In this document: positions 1 through 6,250 of the stretch, one piece after another
How the letters are laid out: the number at the start of each line of letters is the position of its first letter
How positions within the stretch are numbered: the first letter of the stretch is position 1
From: an uncultured Micrococcales bacterium
GTDB taxonomy: Bacteria > Actinomycetota > Actinomycetes > Actinomycetales > Microbacteriaceae
Reading direction: 5' to 3'
DNA length: 12,339 nt
Assembly (NCBI GenBank): GCA_903893675.1
Contig: CAITNA010000124.1
Location: 1-12,339, forward strand
Notes under the pieces: generated by a model
What the model was told of the DNA's origin: nothing
What the model saw: only the letters and a program-made list of their open reading frames with translations
Databases searched by the model: none
Made by a program: the position numbers and the translations under genes

Positions 1-2
1 AG

Positions 3-1550
3 CTCTCATCGCTGCCATCCGGAGCGGCCATTACCCAGCACGTTGGCGCAATCGACGGCACCGAGTACTACATCAACAACGGCCAGAAGCGACAAATCTT
101 GGATGCCTACTCGGCAAACGCGGCCGGCATCAGCCTCGAGCCGCTGAGCCCGCTGCAGATCACTGCGTTCAGCTATCTGACTTGGGGCACGCCGATAGCT
201 ATCGACAAGGCGATGTTCCTAAACGCAACCACCGGCAACTATGACGTCTATGTTGGCGGCTTCAGTTATGAAATCGACAAGGCTCTCTATGCCGATGTGA
301 ACTTCGCCAAGTGGTTCACCATGTCGAAAAACTCAATGACCACCGATGGCCTGAGCAAGGTCAACTCGAACACCACCATCAAACCGTTCGTGCAAGATGC
401 AGAAGGCCACACTTGGATGCTCACCAGCGACGGTCGCCAAGAAGTTGTTTCGACAACCGACGTGGTTGACGACGCACCGGTGGTCTCCGATGAACTTCTG
501 TCGGTCATCCCAGTGGTTTCGACCCCGCTGACCTTGCCTGCATTCGCTCAAGATGGTGGCGACAAGCACATCTATTACTTCGACGCTGGAGTTCGTCGCC
601 CAACCTACAGCGCCGCCGACCGTGCCACGCTGGCAACCGGAATGACCACCGCTTCGGTGATTCAAATTTCTGCAAGTGCACTTGCCCAGATCAAACTCGG
701 TTCGGCTATTTATGCGCCGGGCGATGTGCTGCACTCGACCAAGTCGAACCTGAACTACTGGGTGCTCTCGAACAACGCGCTCGCCAAGATTTCGTCGAGC
801 GTTGACGCCGGCCAGTATGGCCTTGCCAAGATCAAACCGATCAACACCGCAGACCTCGGTGGCTACAACACCAGCGCAACCTTGAGTGGCGTGAAGGTCA
901 GCTGTGGTGACCAGACCCTGGTTGCCATCGCGGGCCGCTACTACGCCATCGATGCTGTTGCCGCCTCGCACTACCCAGGTGCAACCCTCGCACTCAGCAG
1001 CATCACCTGCGGGCAGCTCGCCAAGTCCTCTGTTGCACTCGGCCGCTTCATTCGCACCCCAGACAAGGCCTACTGGCTGATTCAAAAGGGCAAGCGCCGC
1101 CTGTTCGCTACCGCCGCCAAGTATGAAGCTCTGCGCGGCGACATGCTGCCGGCCGTTGCCGTCGATGCCGCCTTCGCGGCGAAGATCCCGGTTGGAGCAG
1201 CCGCGCCGGCTGTGCTGGTCGAGGCCACGCCAACCCCGGCGCCAACCGGCAGCGCCAGCCCGACACCAACCCCAACCCCGAGTCGCTCGGCTTCGGCCAC
1301 CCCGACACCGACCCCATCGAAGTCGGCAACGCCAACTCCAACGCCAACTAAGAGCGCGACCCCGAAGCCGACGCCTAAGCCGACTCCGACCCCAACTACA
1401 ACGGTCAAGCCGACCAGTTACACGGTGGTGAGCGGCGACAGCCTGACCACCATCGCGAACAAGTTCTCGACCACGGTCGCAATCTTGAAGACCCTCAATG
1501 GCCTGACCACCGACACAATCAAAATCGGTCAGGTTTTGAAACTTCCATAG
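3..1550 (+). CDS. Secreted repeat protein with C-terminal LysM domain (5'-partial)
   Basis: The frame is open to the left edge, so the N-terminus (probably a signal peptide and perhaps a catalytic domain) lies outside the window. A TTG at 99 is in frame, but the same repeat pattern already runs before it, so it is not the start. Three parts are visible: about seven degenerate repeats of 51-61 residues (57-1211), each opening with an aromatic/hydrophobic strand and often a G-x-[KR]-R turn such as NNGQKR, AGVRR or KGKRR; a Pro/Thr/Ser linker (1224-1415); and a full LysM domain (1419-1547) starting YTVVSGDSLTTIANKF and ending IKIGQVLKLP. LysM binds N-acetylglucosamine-containing glycans, so the protein is probably anchored to peptidoglycan outside the membrane. 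The role of the repeats is unknown; it could be an autolysin, an amidase or a structural surface protein. Two cysteines (at about 903 and 1008) could pair. The next gene starts 10 nt downstream. Confidence 0.85.
   Translation, partial: LSSLPSGAAITQHVGAIDGTEYYINNGQKRQILDAYSANAAGISLEPLSPLQITAFSYLTWGTPIAIDKAMFLNATTGNYDVYVGGFSYEIDKALYADVNFAKWFTMSKNSMTTDGLSKVNSNTTIKPFVQDAEGHTWMLTSDGRQEVVSTTDVVDDAPVVSDELLSVIPVVSTPLTLPAFAQDGGDKHIYYFDAGVRRPTYSAADRATLATGMTTASVIQISASALAQIKLGSAIYAPGDVLHSTKSNLNYWVLSNNALAKISSSVDAGQYGLAKIKPINTADLGGYNTSATLSGVKVSCGDQTLVAIAGRYYAIDAVAASHYPGATLALSSITCGQLAKSSVALGRFIRTPDKAYWLIQKGKRRLFATAAKYEALRGDMLPAVAVDAAFAAKIPVGAAAPAVLVEATPTPAPTGSASPTPTPTPSRSASATPTPTPSKSATPTPTPTKSATPKPTPKPTPTPTTTVKPTSYTVVSGDSLTTIANKFSTTVAILKTLNGLTTDTIKIGQVLKLP
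57..1211 (+). repeat. Seven tandem degenerate ~55-residue protein repeats
   Basis: Units begin near 57, 234, 405, 561, 744, 906 and 1059. Openings include GTEYYINNGQKRQI, KHIYYFDAGVRRP, NYWVLSNNALAKI, TLVAIAGRYYAI and KAYWLIQKGKRRLF. After the opening strand most units have a helical-looking Ala/Leu segment and then a short hydrophobic-Pro/Gly turn. The period is 51-61 residues. Units 2, 3 and 5 have lost the basic pair. The repeats are visible in protein only; the DNA has diverged, so the duplications are old. Confidence 0.6.
1224..1415 (+). repeat. Low-complexity Pro/Thr/Ser linker coding repeat
   Basis: About 64 residues dominated by PTPT, with periodic S-[RK]-S-A insertions (SRSASA, SKSA, TKSA), turning to KPTPKP near its end. 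The DNA is a run of imperfect ccgac/ccaac units. Linkers like this join surface domains to LysM modules across the cell wall and may be glycosylated in actinobacteria. The repeat also produces long, meaningless open frames on the other strand. Confidence 0.85.
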
Positions 1551-1553
1551 ACT
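1548..1553 (+). promoter_or_regulatory. Candidate leaderless -10 (TAGACT) for the nucleotidyltransferase
   Basis: TAGACT fits TANNNT and lies 7 nt before the ATG at 1561, the same geometry seen at three other starts in this window. Its first three bases are the stop codon of the LysM gene. The sequence before the ATG has only a weak Shine-Dalgarno (TGGAA), so leaderless initiation or re-initiation after the LysM stop are both possible. No clear -35 was seen. Confidence 0.3.
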
Positions 1554-1560
1554 GGAACCC

Positions 1561-2253
1561 ATGTCGACTCAGGTTGTAATCCTCGCTGCCGGAATGGGCA
1601 CCCGCCTGGGTTCTCCACTTCCAAAAACTCTCACCGTTCTTCGCGACGGTCGCTCGATCATGCAGCAGCAGTTCGACAACCTCACCAAGTCCTTCTCGAT
1701 TGACTACCGCCCGATGATCGTGGTCGGTTTCAAGCTCGAGGCAATCATGGAGCGCTTCTCATCTGCGACCTTCGTTTACAACGAACTGTTCGACCAGACC
1801 AACACATCCAAGAGCCTGCTCAAGGCGCTTCGCGCTTCGGGCGACGGCGGCGTGCTGTGGCTGAACGGCGATGTGGTGTTCGACCCTGAAGTGCTCGAGC
1901 GCGTGAAGCCGGCAATCGCAAACGGCCATTCGTTTGTCGTAGTGAACACATCCAAGGTTTCTGACGAAGAGGTGAAGTACACACTCGATGCCACCGGCCA
2001 CATCGACCAGCTCTCGAAGGTGGTCGCCGGTGGTCTCGGCGAAGCGGTCGGCATCAACTATGTTGCCGGTGCCGACAAGGATGCCCTCATCCGTCGTTTG
2101 GATGAAGCCGGCGACAACGACTATTTCGAGCGCGGCATTGAGCTAGCAATTGAGAAGGATGGCCTGAAGTTCAAGGCCATCGACATCAGCGATCTTTACG
2201 CTGTTGAGATTGATTTCGCCGAAGACCTAGATCGAGCAAACGAACTCTTTTAA
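1561..2253 (+). CDS. LicC-like sugar/choline-phosphate nucleotidyltransferase
   Basis: A 230-residue nucleotidyltransferase-fold protein. The NTP-binding signature LAAGMGTRLG is at residues 8-17, with Lys22 shortly after (PLPKTL). NGDVVF at 102-107 carries the metal-binding Asp104. Near the C-terminus are NDYFERGIE and then YAVEIDFAEDLDRA with a second acidic site (E216, D218). The length and the YFE...EIDF.ED ending resemble LicC-type phosphocholine cytidylyltransferases and inositol-1-phosphate cytidylyltransferases more than the longer RmlA/GalU enzymes. It should make an NDP- or CDP-activated head group for envelope polymers in the cytoplasm; the true substrate cannot be read from the sequence. 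It follows the LysM gene by 10 nt. Its last 68 nt overlap the convergent membrane-protein gene. Confidence 0.8.
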   Translation: MSTQVVILAAGMGTRLGSPLPKTLTVLRDGRSIMQQQFDNLTKSFSIDYRPMIVVGFKLEAIMERFSSATFVYNELFDQTNTSKSLLKALRASGDGGVLWLNGDVVFDPEVLERVKPAIANGHSFVVVNTSKVSDEEVKYTLDATGHIDQLSKVVAGGLGEAVGINYVAGADKDALIRRLDEAGDNDYFERGIELAIEKDGLKFKAIDISDLYAVEIDFAEDLDRANELF

Positions 2254-3562
2254 GCACAGGCGTGCGCGGCTCTTGCAGCTCGAGCGTCTCAATCGGGTCA
2301 TTGGCCTTCACGCCAAGCAAAATCAGCAATACCCAACCACCCTCGATGAGCATTCGGCTCTCGGTTAGGTTCTGCGCCAGAGTGCCGAAGAAGATCAACA
2401 TCGGCCAAAGGTAGAGCGGGTTGGTGTGGCGAACGCCGAGGCGCCAAAGCTTCACGAATGTGACCGTGATGAACCAGAGAAGCAAAACCACTCCCAGGAT
2501 GCCCACCTGCAGCCATACATCTAGATAGGCGTTGTGCGCCTGGTAGTAAGGCACCTTGTCGAGCACGACCAAGCCCGCATAAGGCTTCACGCCTGGCACC
2601 CAGTAGCTCAGCCAGCCCCAGCCCTGAACCGGGCGCTGCATGATCAGCCCGAAGACTAGTTTCCAGATTTTGGTGCGGCCGGTCATGTCTGGGCTCTTGC
2701 CGATCCAGCCGAAGACTTCTTTGCGATTGATGAACACCAAGATGCCGGTGAGAATAGCGATGGCCCAGGCCCAGCGGTAGGTGCGGTGGCGCGTGGCTCG
2801 GTCGCGGCCTTCGACGCCGAGGGCGACCACGGCGGCAATGACGATGGCCAGAATCGCAAAGGTGATGCCGGCCGACTTCGCTAGCCAGAGGGTGAACAGT
2901 GCGGTGCCGAGGCTAAGCAGGTAGACCCAGCGCTGATTCGAGTTCACGATGTATTCGATGGCGAAGATAACAAAGCCGAGCATCGCGATGTATGCAATCA
3001 GGTTTGAGTTTCCGACAATTCCTTGGATGCGGTCGCCATCAAAAAGGTGACCGCGAGTCCAGTAGAAGGCCGGTGCTGGCGGCACAGCGCCCTTGTAGTT
3101 CTTGAAGATGGGTGGAATCGGCCCGCGCACGAATGCCGCAGCTACGAATTCGAAGATATAAGAGGTGAGCAGAATGAAGCGCAGGGTGTTTCCGAAGATG
3201 CGCAGCAGCCTGCGCCAGGTGAACGAGCCGGCCAGGAAGAACGCAAAGAGGCTGGTTGCCAGCTGGGCGAAGGTGGCGAGCAGGGTGAACGCCGAGTAGT
3301 TCGACCAGATTGTGCTCAGAGCCATCAGGGCAAGAAGCAAAGTCAATGGCAGCGGAATCTGGCGAAGAACGCGACGCGGCTCACTCTTTATAAATAGGTA
3401 GGTGGTCCATCCGAGCATTAGAACCAGCAGAGCGCCCCAGCCCCACCAGCCGACAGTGTAGCGAACGGCGTCGCCTGCCAAAAGTGTGAAGAGGCCGGCA
3501 TAAGCCACACGGTTGCTAAGTCTTTGCAATCGAGCAGGGTTGGCTGTTGGCTGTGAGTTCAT
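2186..3562 (-). CDS. O-antigen ligase/polymerase-like membrane protein (Wzy_C type)
   Basis: A 458-residue polytopic membrane protein with roughly ten hydrophobic segments, for example 20-30, 42-58, 71-86, 92-112, 126-145, 185-206, 213-248, 263-278, 351-370 and 382-396. The large loop before residue 350 carries family-typical elements: RIQGIVGNSN (178-187), TGRTKIW (294-300), GWGWLSYW (314-321) and AHNAYLDVWLQVGILG (342-357), then NLTESRML (398-405). Such proteins transfer or polymerise lipid-linked glycans on the outer face of the membrane; in an actinobacterium this would concern a cell-wall glycan or exopolysaccharide rather than LPS. The ATG at 3562 has AGGA about 5 nt upstream. The basic C-terminal tail is encoded in the overlap with the nucleotidyltransferase gene. 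Donor and acceptor are unknown. Confidence 0.8.
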   Translation of the reverse strand: MNSQPTANPARLQRLSNRVAYAGLFTLLAGDAVRYTVGWWGWGALLVLMLGWTTYLFIKSEPRRVLRQIPLPLTLLLALMALSTIWSNYSAFTLLATFAQLATSLFAFFLAGSFTWRRLLRIFGNTLRFILLTSYIFEFVAAAFVRGPIPPIFKNYKGAVPPAPAFYWTRGHLFDGDRIQGIVGNSNLIAYIAMLGFVIFAIEYIVNSNQRWVYLLSLGTALFTLWLAKSAGITFAILAIVIAAVVALGVEGRDRATRHRTYRWAWAIAILTGILVFINRKEVFGWIGKSPDMTGRTKIWKLVFGLIMQRPVQGWGWLSYWVPGVKPYAGLVVLDKVPYYQAHNAYLDVWLQVGILGVVLLLWFITVTFVKLWRLGVRHTNPLYLWPMLIFFGTLAQNLTESRMLIEGGWVLLILLGVKANDPIETLELQEPRTPVLKRVRLLDLGLRRNQSQQRKDR

Positions 3563-3570
3563 GAATTCCT

Positions 3571-3591
3571 AAGCCCCTGGGGGCTTGCCCC
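3571..3591 (-). promoter_or_regulatory. Two overlapping GC-rich inverted repeats before the O-antigen ligase-like gene
   Basis: 3571-3586 reads aagcccctgggggctt (7-base arms, 2-base centre). 3580-3591 reads ggggcttgcccc (5-base arms, 2-base centre). They share 3580-3586, so only one hairpin could form at a time in RNA. In the minus-strand transcript the first stem would abut the AGGA ribosome-binding site. No U-tract follows, so a terminator is unlikely; a leader structure or operator is possible. Confidence 0.35.
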
Positions 3592-3623
3592 AAGTCTATT
3601 GACTAGCCTTGACCCCGTAATCG

Positions 3624-3630
3624 AAAGGAA
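3624..3630 (+). promoter_or_regulatory. Ribosome-binding site fixing the TTG start of manA
   Basis: AAAGGAA lies 6 nt before TTG at 3637. Together with the family-typical N-terminus that follows (ITNQALPYGWGS), this supports the unusual TTG start. TTGACT (3599-3604) and TTGACC (3609-3614) resemble -35 boxes, but no well-spaced -10 was found. Confidence 0.6.
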
Positions 3631-3636
3631 TTCGGC

Positions 3637-4785
3637 TTGATTCGCAAGATCACCAACCAGGCACTGCCTTACGGCTGGGGTTCGCGCACGTTGATTCCCG
3701 ATTACTTCGGCATCTCCGCAACCGGTTCGCCGATGGCCGAGATCTGGTTCGGCACTCATCCGGGTTCGATGACCAGTGATCTCGAGCAGGCAGAGCGCAG
3801 CGTGCTCGATCTGCGCGACGGCAAGCCGCTTAGCTTCTTGCTCAAGATTTTGGCCGCAGACAGCGCGCTGTCGATTCAGGTTCACCCGAGCAAGGCTCGG
3901 GCAGAGGCGGGTTTCGCTCGCGAGAACGCTGCCGGCATCAGCCTCGGTGCCGCACACCGCAATTACAAGGATGACAACCACAAGCCAGAAATGATTGTGG
4001 CCCTCACAGATTTCCAGGCTCTCGCCGGATTCAAGACCGAGCAGCAGATTCGCGAGCTGCTCGAAGACATTCGCTCATACCCGGCAGCACCCGAGTTGCA
4101 CGAGGCCGCGGCGCTTTGGTCGAAATTGCTCGATGAATCGCTCGAGTCTTTGATTGCCCATTTGCTCACCAACCGCGGCGAGTTCGGTCGCTCGGGTGTT
4201 GCCCTTGCCGCGCTCGCGGAGTTCGACGGCCGCTTCGAGCTAGCCGCGAAGCTCGAGAAGCTCGAGAAGATTTACCCCGGCGACCCTGGCATCTTGGTTG
4301 CCTTGCTGATGAACCAGCTTTCACTCAGTGCGGGCGAGGCGCTGTTCTTGCCTGCCGGAATCGTGCACGCATACCTGAGCGGTCTCGGCATCGAGATAAT
4401 GGCGTCGAGCGATAACGTTTTGCGCGGCGGGCTAACCCCAAAGCACATCGACGTTGCCGAGTTGCTCGATGTGGTCAGTTTCGAGGGCGGCCCGATCGAC
4501 CTCGTTCGCCAACAGAAGGTCGCCGAGGGGCTCATTGAGTTCAAGACTCCAGTCGATGACTTCGTGCTCTACAGGGTTGAGCCGAGTGCGACCCACCTGC
4601 TTGCCGATGTTTCGCTTGGCAATGCTGCCATCGCCATTTGCACCGCTGGCGAGGTTGCCATCAGCAACAGCCTGGGTGAGCGCCAGGTGCTTGCGCGCGG
4701 CGAGGCTGCCTACATTTCGGCGGATGCGCGCCTGACCACCTTTGCCGGTGCGGGCACGTTGTTTGTTGGCGTCGGTCGCGACTAG
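3637..4785 (+). CDS. manA: Mannose-6-phosphate isomerase, class I
   Basis: Interconverts fructose-6-phosphate and mannose-6-phosphate in the cytoplasm, feeding mannose-1-phosphate and GDP-mannose. The 382-residue length is normal for the type I family. Zinc ligands are all present: Gln81 and His83 in SIQVHP, Glu118 in HKPEM and His244 in PAGIVHAY. The arginine of NVLRGGLTPKH (263) matches the catalytic one. The N-terminus NQALPYGWGSRTLIP and the PMAEIWFGTHP block (32-42) are also typical. Initiation is at TTG. In mycobacteria manA lies downstream of the phosphomannomutase gene; here it is about 6-7 kb upstream, divergent from the O-antigen ligase-like gene (74-nt gap) and convergent with galE (27-nt gap). 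Confidence 0.95.
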   Translation: MIRKITNQALPYGWGSRTLIPDYFGISATGSPMAEIWFGTHPGSMTSDLEQAERSVLDLRDGKPLSFLLKILAADSALSIQVHPSKARAEAGFARENAAGISLGAAHRNYKDDNHKPEMIVALTDFQALAGFKTEQQIRELLEDIRSYPAAPELHEAAALWSKLLDESLESLIAHLLTNRGEFGRSGVALAALAEFDGRFELAAKLEKLEKIYPGDPGILVALLMNQLSLSAGEALFLPAGIVHAYLSGLGIEIMASSDNVLRGGLTPKHIDVAELLDVVSFEGGPIDLVRQQKVAEGLIEFKTPVDDFVLYRVEPSATHLLADVSLGNAAIAICTAGEVAISNSLGERQVLARGEAAYISADARLTTFAGAGTLFVGVGRD

Positions 4786-4812
4786 TCGCAACCGGCGGCT
4801 GCTCGAGGCCCT

Positions 4813-5772
4813 TTAGTTCTGGGCGTCCCAGGCACTCTGGATGATGTCGTGAAGATCGTGCTTCGCCACCCAGCCCAGTTCATCCTTGATTCTTGAAACG
4901 TTGGCGCACAGGTATGGCGGGTCGCCGGCGCGACGGTCTTGCACGTCGGTTTCGAAGTCGATGCCAGAGACCTTCTTGATTTCGGCGAGCACTTCAAAAA
5001 CGCTCGAGCCCTTGCCGCTGCCGACGTTGAATGTCGCGTGCTTGCGATTCTCGCGCTCGAGGTAGTCGAGAGCTGCGATGTGCGCCTCGGCCAAGTCGAG
5101 CACGTGCACATAGTCGCGAACGCACGAGCCATCTGGGGTCGGGTAGTCGCTGCCGAAAACCACCGGCGCCTTGCCATCGCGTAGTGCTGCGAAAACAATC
5201 GGAACCAGGTTCATCACTGCGGTGTCTGCAAGGTCAGGCCAGCCGGCACCCGCCACGTTGAAGTAGCGCAGGTTTGCCCCGCGTAGTCCCCACGCACGTT
5301 CGGCGTTTGCGACCATCCACTCGCCAATGAGCTTGGTCTGGCCATACGGGTTGATCGGCTTGCAGTCGTAGTCTTCGCCCACGTAGTCCTCGGTCGGAAT
5401 GCCGTAGGTCGCCGCGCTCGACGAGAAAACCAACTTGCGAACATCCGAGTTCTTCATGGCATCGAGCAGGTGAGCCATGCCGCCGATGTTCTGCTCGAAA
5501 TACCACTCTGGCTTCAGCACAGACTCGCCAACCTGCTTGCGGGCGGCGAAGTGAATCACCGAATCGACGCCGTGTTCGGCCATGAGGGCGGTCAGGCGCT
5601 CGGTTGCGCTCTCGGCTGCCAGGTCTAAAGGCACCAGGACGGCCTCGCCGATGCGCTCTTGAACACCGCTCGAGAGGTTGTCGATCACGAGCACCTTGCG
5701 GCCTTGCTGCTGCAAAAGACGCACCACATGCGAGCCGATGTAGCCCGCTCCACCGGTTACCAGAACAGTCAT
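4813..5772 (-). CDS. galE: UDP-glucose 4-epimerase
   Basis: A 319-residue extended short-chain dehydrogenase/reductase, near the usual length for GalE. The NAD-binding motif TGGAGYIGSH is at 6-15, with Asp31 of the IDNLSSG turn at the end of the second strand. The catalytic set is Ser118/Ser119 in SSSAATYG and Y143-x3-K147 in NPYGQTKLIGEWM. Family blocks FAARKQVGESV (75-85), CVRDYVHVLDLAEAH (217-231) and FNVGSGKGSSV (248-258) are intact. It interconverts UDP-glucose and UDP-galactose (perhaps also the GlcNAc forms) for envelope glycans. No Shine-Dalgarno precedes the ATG; instead TACCCT lies 6 nt upstream, pointing to a leaderless mRNA. It is convergent with manA and divergent from whiB. Confidence 0.95.
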   Translation of the reverse strand: MTVLVTGGAGYIGSHVVRLLQQQGRKVLVIDNLSSGVQERIGEAVLVPLDLAAESATERLTALMAEHGVDSVIHFAARKQVGESVLKPEWYFEQNIGGMAHLLDAMKNSDVRKLVFSSSAATYGIPTEDYVGEDYDCKPINPYGQTKLIGEWMVANAERAWGLRGANLRYFNVAGAGWPDLADTAVMNLVPIVFAALRDGKAPVVFGSDYPTPDGSCVRDYVHVLDLAEAHIAALDYLERENRKHATFNVGSGKGSSVFEVLAEIKKVSGIDFETDVQDRRAGDPPYLCANVSRIKDELGWVAKHDLHDIIQSAWDAQN

Positions 5773-5773
5773 A

Positions 5774-5788
5774 GGGCTAGGGTAGCCC
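5774..5788 (-). promoter_or_regulatory. Leaderless galE -10 inside a perfect inverted repeat
   Basis: On the minus strand TACCCT (plus-strand 5779-5784) stands 6 nt before the galE ATG, so transcription could begin at the A of the start codon. The plus strand here reads gggcta-ggg-tagccc, a perfect 6-base inverted repeat with a 3-base centre that covers the hexamer. This is where a repressor dimer could block the promoter. No convincing -35 was seen. Confidence 0.4.
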
Positions 5789-5840
5789 CGAAACCGCGCC
5801 AGAAAGCCTCAGTCGGGGGTTGAAGGGCGATTTGGCGAAC

Positions 5841-5869
5841 TTGACACGAACGAATAACATCGCTGTAAT
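5841..5869 (+). promoter_or_regulatory. Sigma70-type promoter of whiB
   Basis: TTGACA (5841-5846), identical to the -35 consensus, is followed after a 17-base spacer by TGTAAT (5864-5869). TAATTA (5866-5871) is an alternative -10. The expected start of transcription is near 5876, giving a leader of about 50 nt before the preferred whiB ATG at 5927. This makes the in-frame ATG at 5873 an unlikely translation start. Confidence 0.6.
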
Positions 5870-5889
5870 TACATGCAAGGAAGTATTCG

Positions 5890-5964
5890 ATGGCGAGCGC
5901 TGCTCTGCCAGAACGGGGTAACACAGATGGTCGAGCGGGGAACACCAGAGAACTGGTTCGTTGA
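5890..5964 (+). CDS. Short upstream ORF overlapping the whiB start
   Basis: A 24-codon ORF starts at ATG 5890 with the strong ribosome-binding site AAGGAAG (5877-5883) 6 nt ahead, better than the one before whiB. The peptide begins MASAALPERGNTD and ends NTRELVR, then TGA at 5962-5964. It is in a different frame from whiB and runs 38 nt past the whiB ATG at 5927. No peptide family was recognised. It may be a leader peptide that couples or limits whiB translation, or chance. Confidence 0.3.
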   Translation: MASAALPERGNTDGRAGNTRELVR

Positions 5965-6229
5965 TCCAGTCAAGCTGGGCACTGCTGGCGCCTACAACGA
6001 CGGCAGCGACGACCCACTGGCATGGCAGGGCGATGCGCTCTGTGCAGAGACCGACCCTGAGGCTTTCTTCCCTGAAAAAGGTGGCTCGACTCGCGAAGCT
6101 AAGAAGATCTGCGCACAGTGCGACGTGAAGGCTCAGTGCCTTGAGTTCGCACTCAGCATCGATGCACGTTTCGGAATCTGGGGCGGACTTTCCGAGCGCG
6201 AGCGCCGCAAGCTTAAAAAGCGCGCGTAA
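5927..6229 (+). CDS. whiB: WhiB-family iron-sulfur regulator (WhiB2/WhmD-like)
   Basis: An actinobacterial regulator that binds a [4Fe-4S] cluster and works with the principal sigma factor; WhiB2/WhmD members control septation and cell division. With the start at 5927 the protein has 100 residues. Cluster ligands Cys39, Cys62, Cys65 and Cys71 follow C-x22-C-x2-C-x5-C. The family core FFPEKGGSTREAKKIC precedes the GIWGG turn (83-87), and a basic tail RERRKLKKRA ends the protein. ATG 5927 is chosen because the following GTPENWFVDPVKLG looks like the normal N-terminus and because ATG 5873 lies at or before the predicted transcription start. Assignment to WhiB2 rests on sequence plus the peptidase/DUF3499/phosphomannomutase neighbours. 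It heads a likely operon with the glycosyltransferase 21 nt downstream. Confidence 0.9.
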   Translation: MVERGTPENWFVDPVKLGTAGAYNDGSDDPLAWQGDALCAETDPEAFFPEKGGSTREAKKICAQCDVKAQCLEFALSIDARFGIWGGLSERERRKLKKRA

Positions 6230-6250
6230 TTCTTTGGCGGCAATTGCGCC

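Noticed and set aside
99..101. TTG as the start of the LysM protein
   Set aside because: The frame is open upstream, and the preceding YYINNGQKRQI belongs to the same repeat series, so the gene enters from the left.
333..1562. 409-codon open frame on the minus strand across the LysM gene
   Set aside because: It mirrors the high-GC codon pattern and Pro/Thr repeat of the real gene; the translation is Arg/Gly-rich without any recognisable domain.
4786..4812. Bidirectional terminator between manA and galE
   Set aside because: The 27-nt gap contains no stable stem followed by a T-tract in either direction.
5873..5926. 18-residue longer WhiB start at ATG 5873
   Set aside because: It sits at or before the predicted transcription start and has no ribosome-binding site; the added residues do not resemble WhiB N-termini.
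6236..6250. GGCGGCAATTGCGCC palindrome before the glycosyltransferase
   Set aside because: The perfect core is only 8 bases and the arms need a bulge; too weak to call an operator or terminator.
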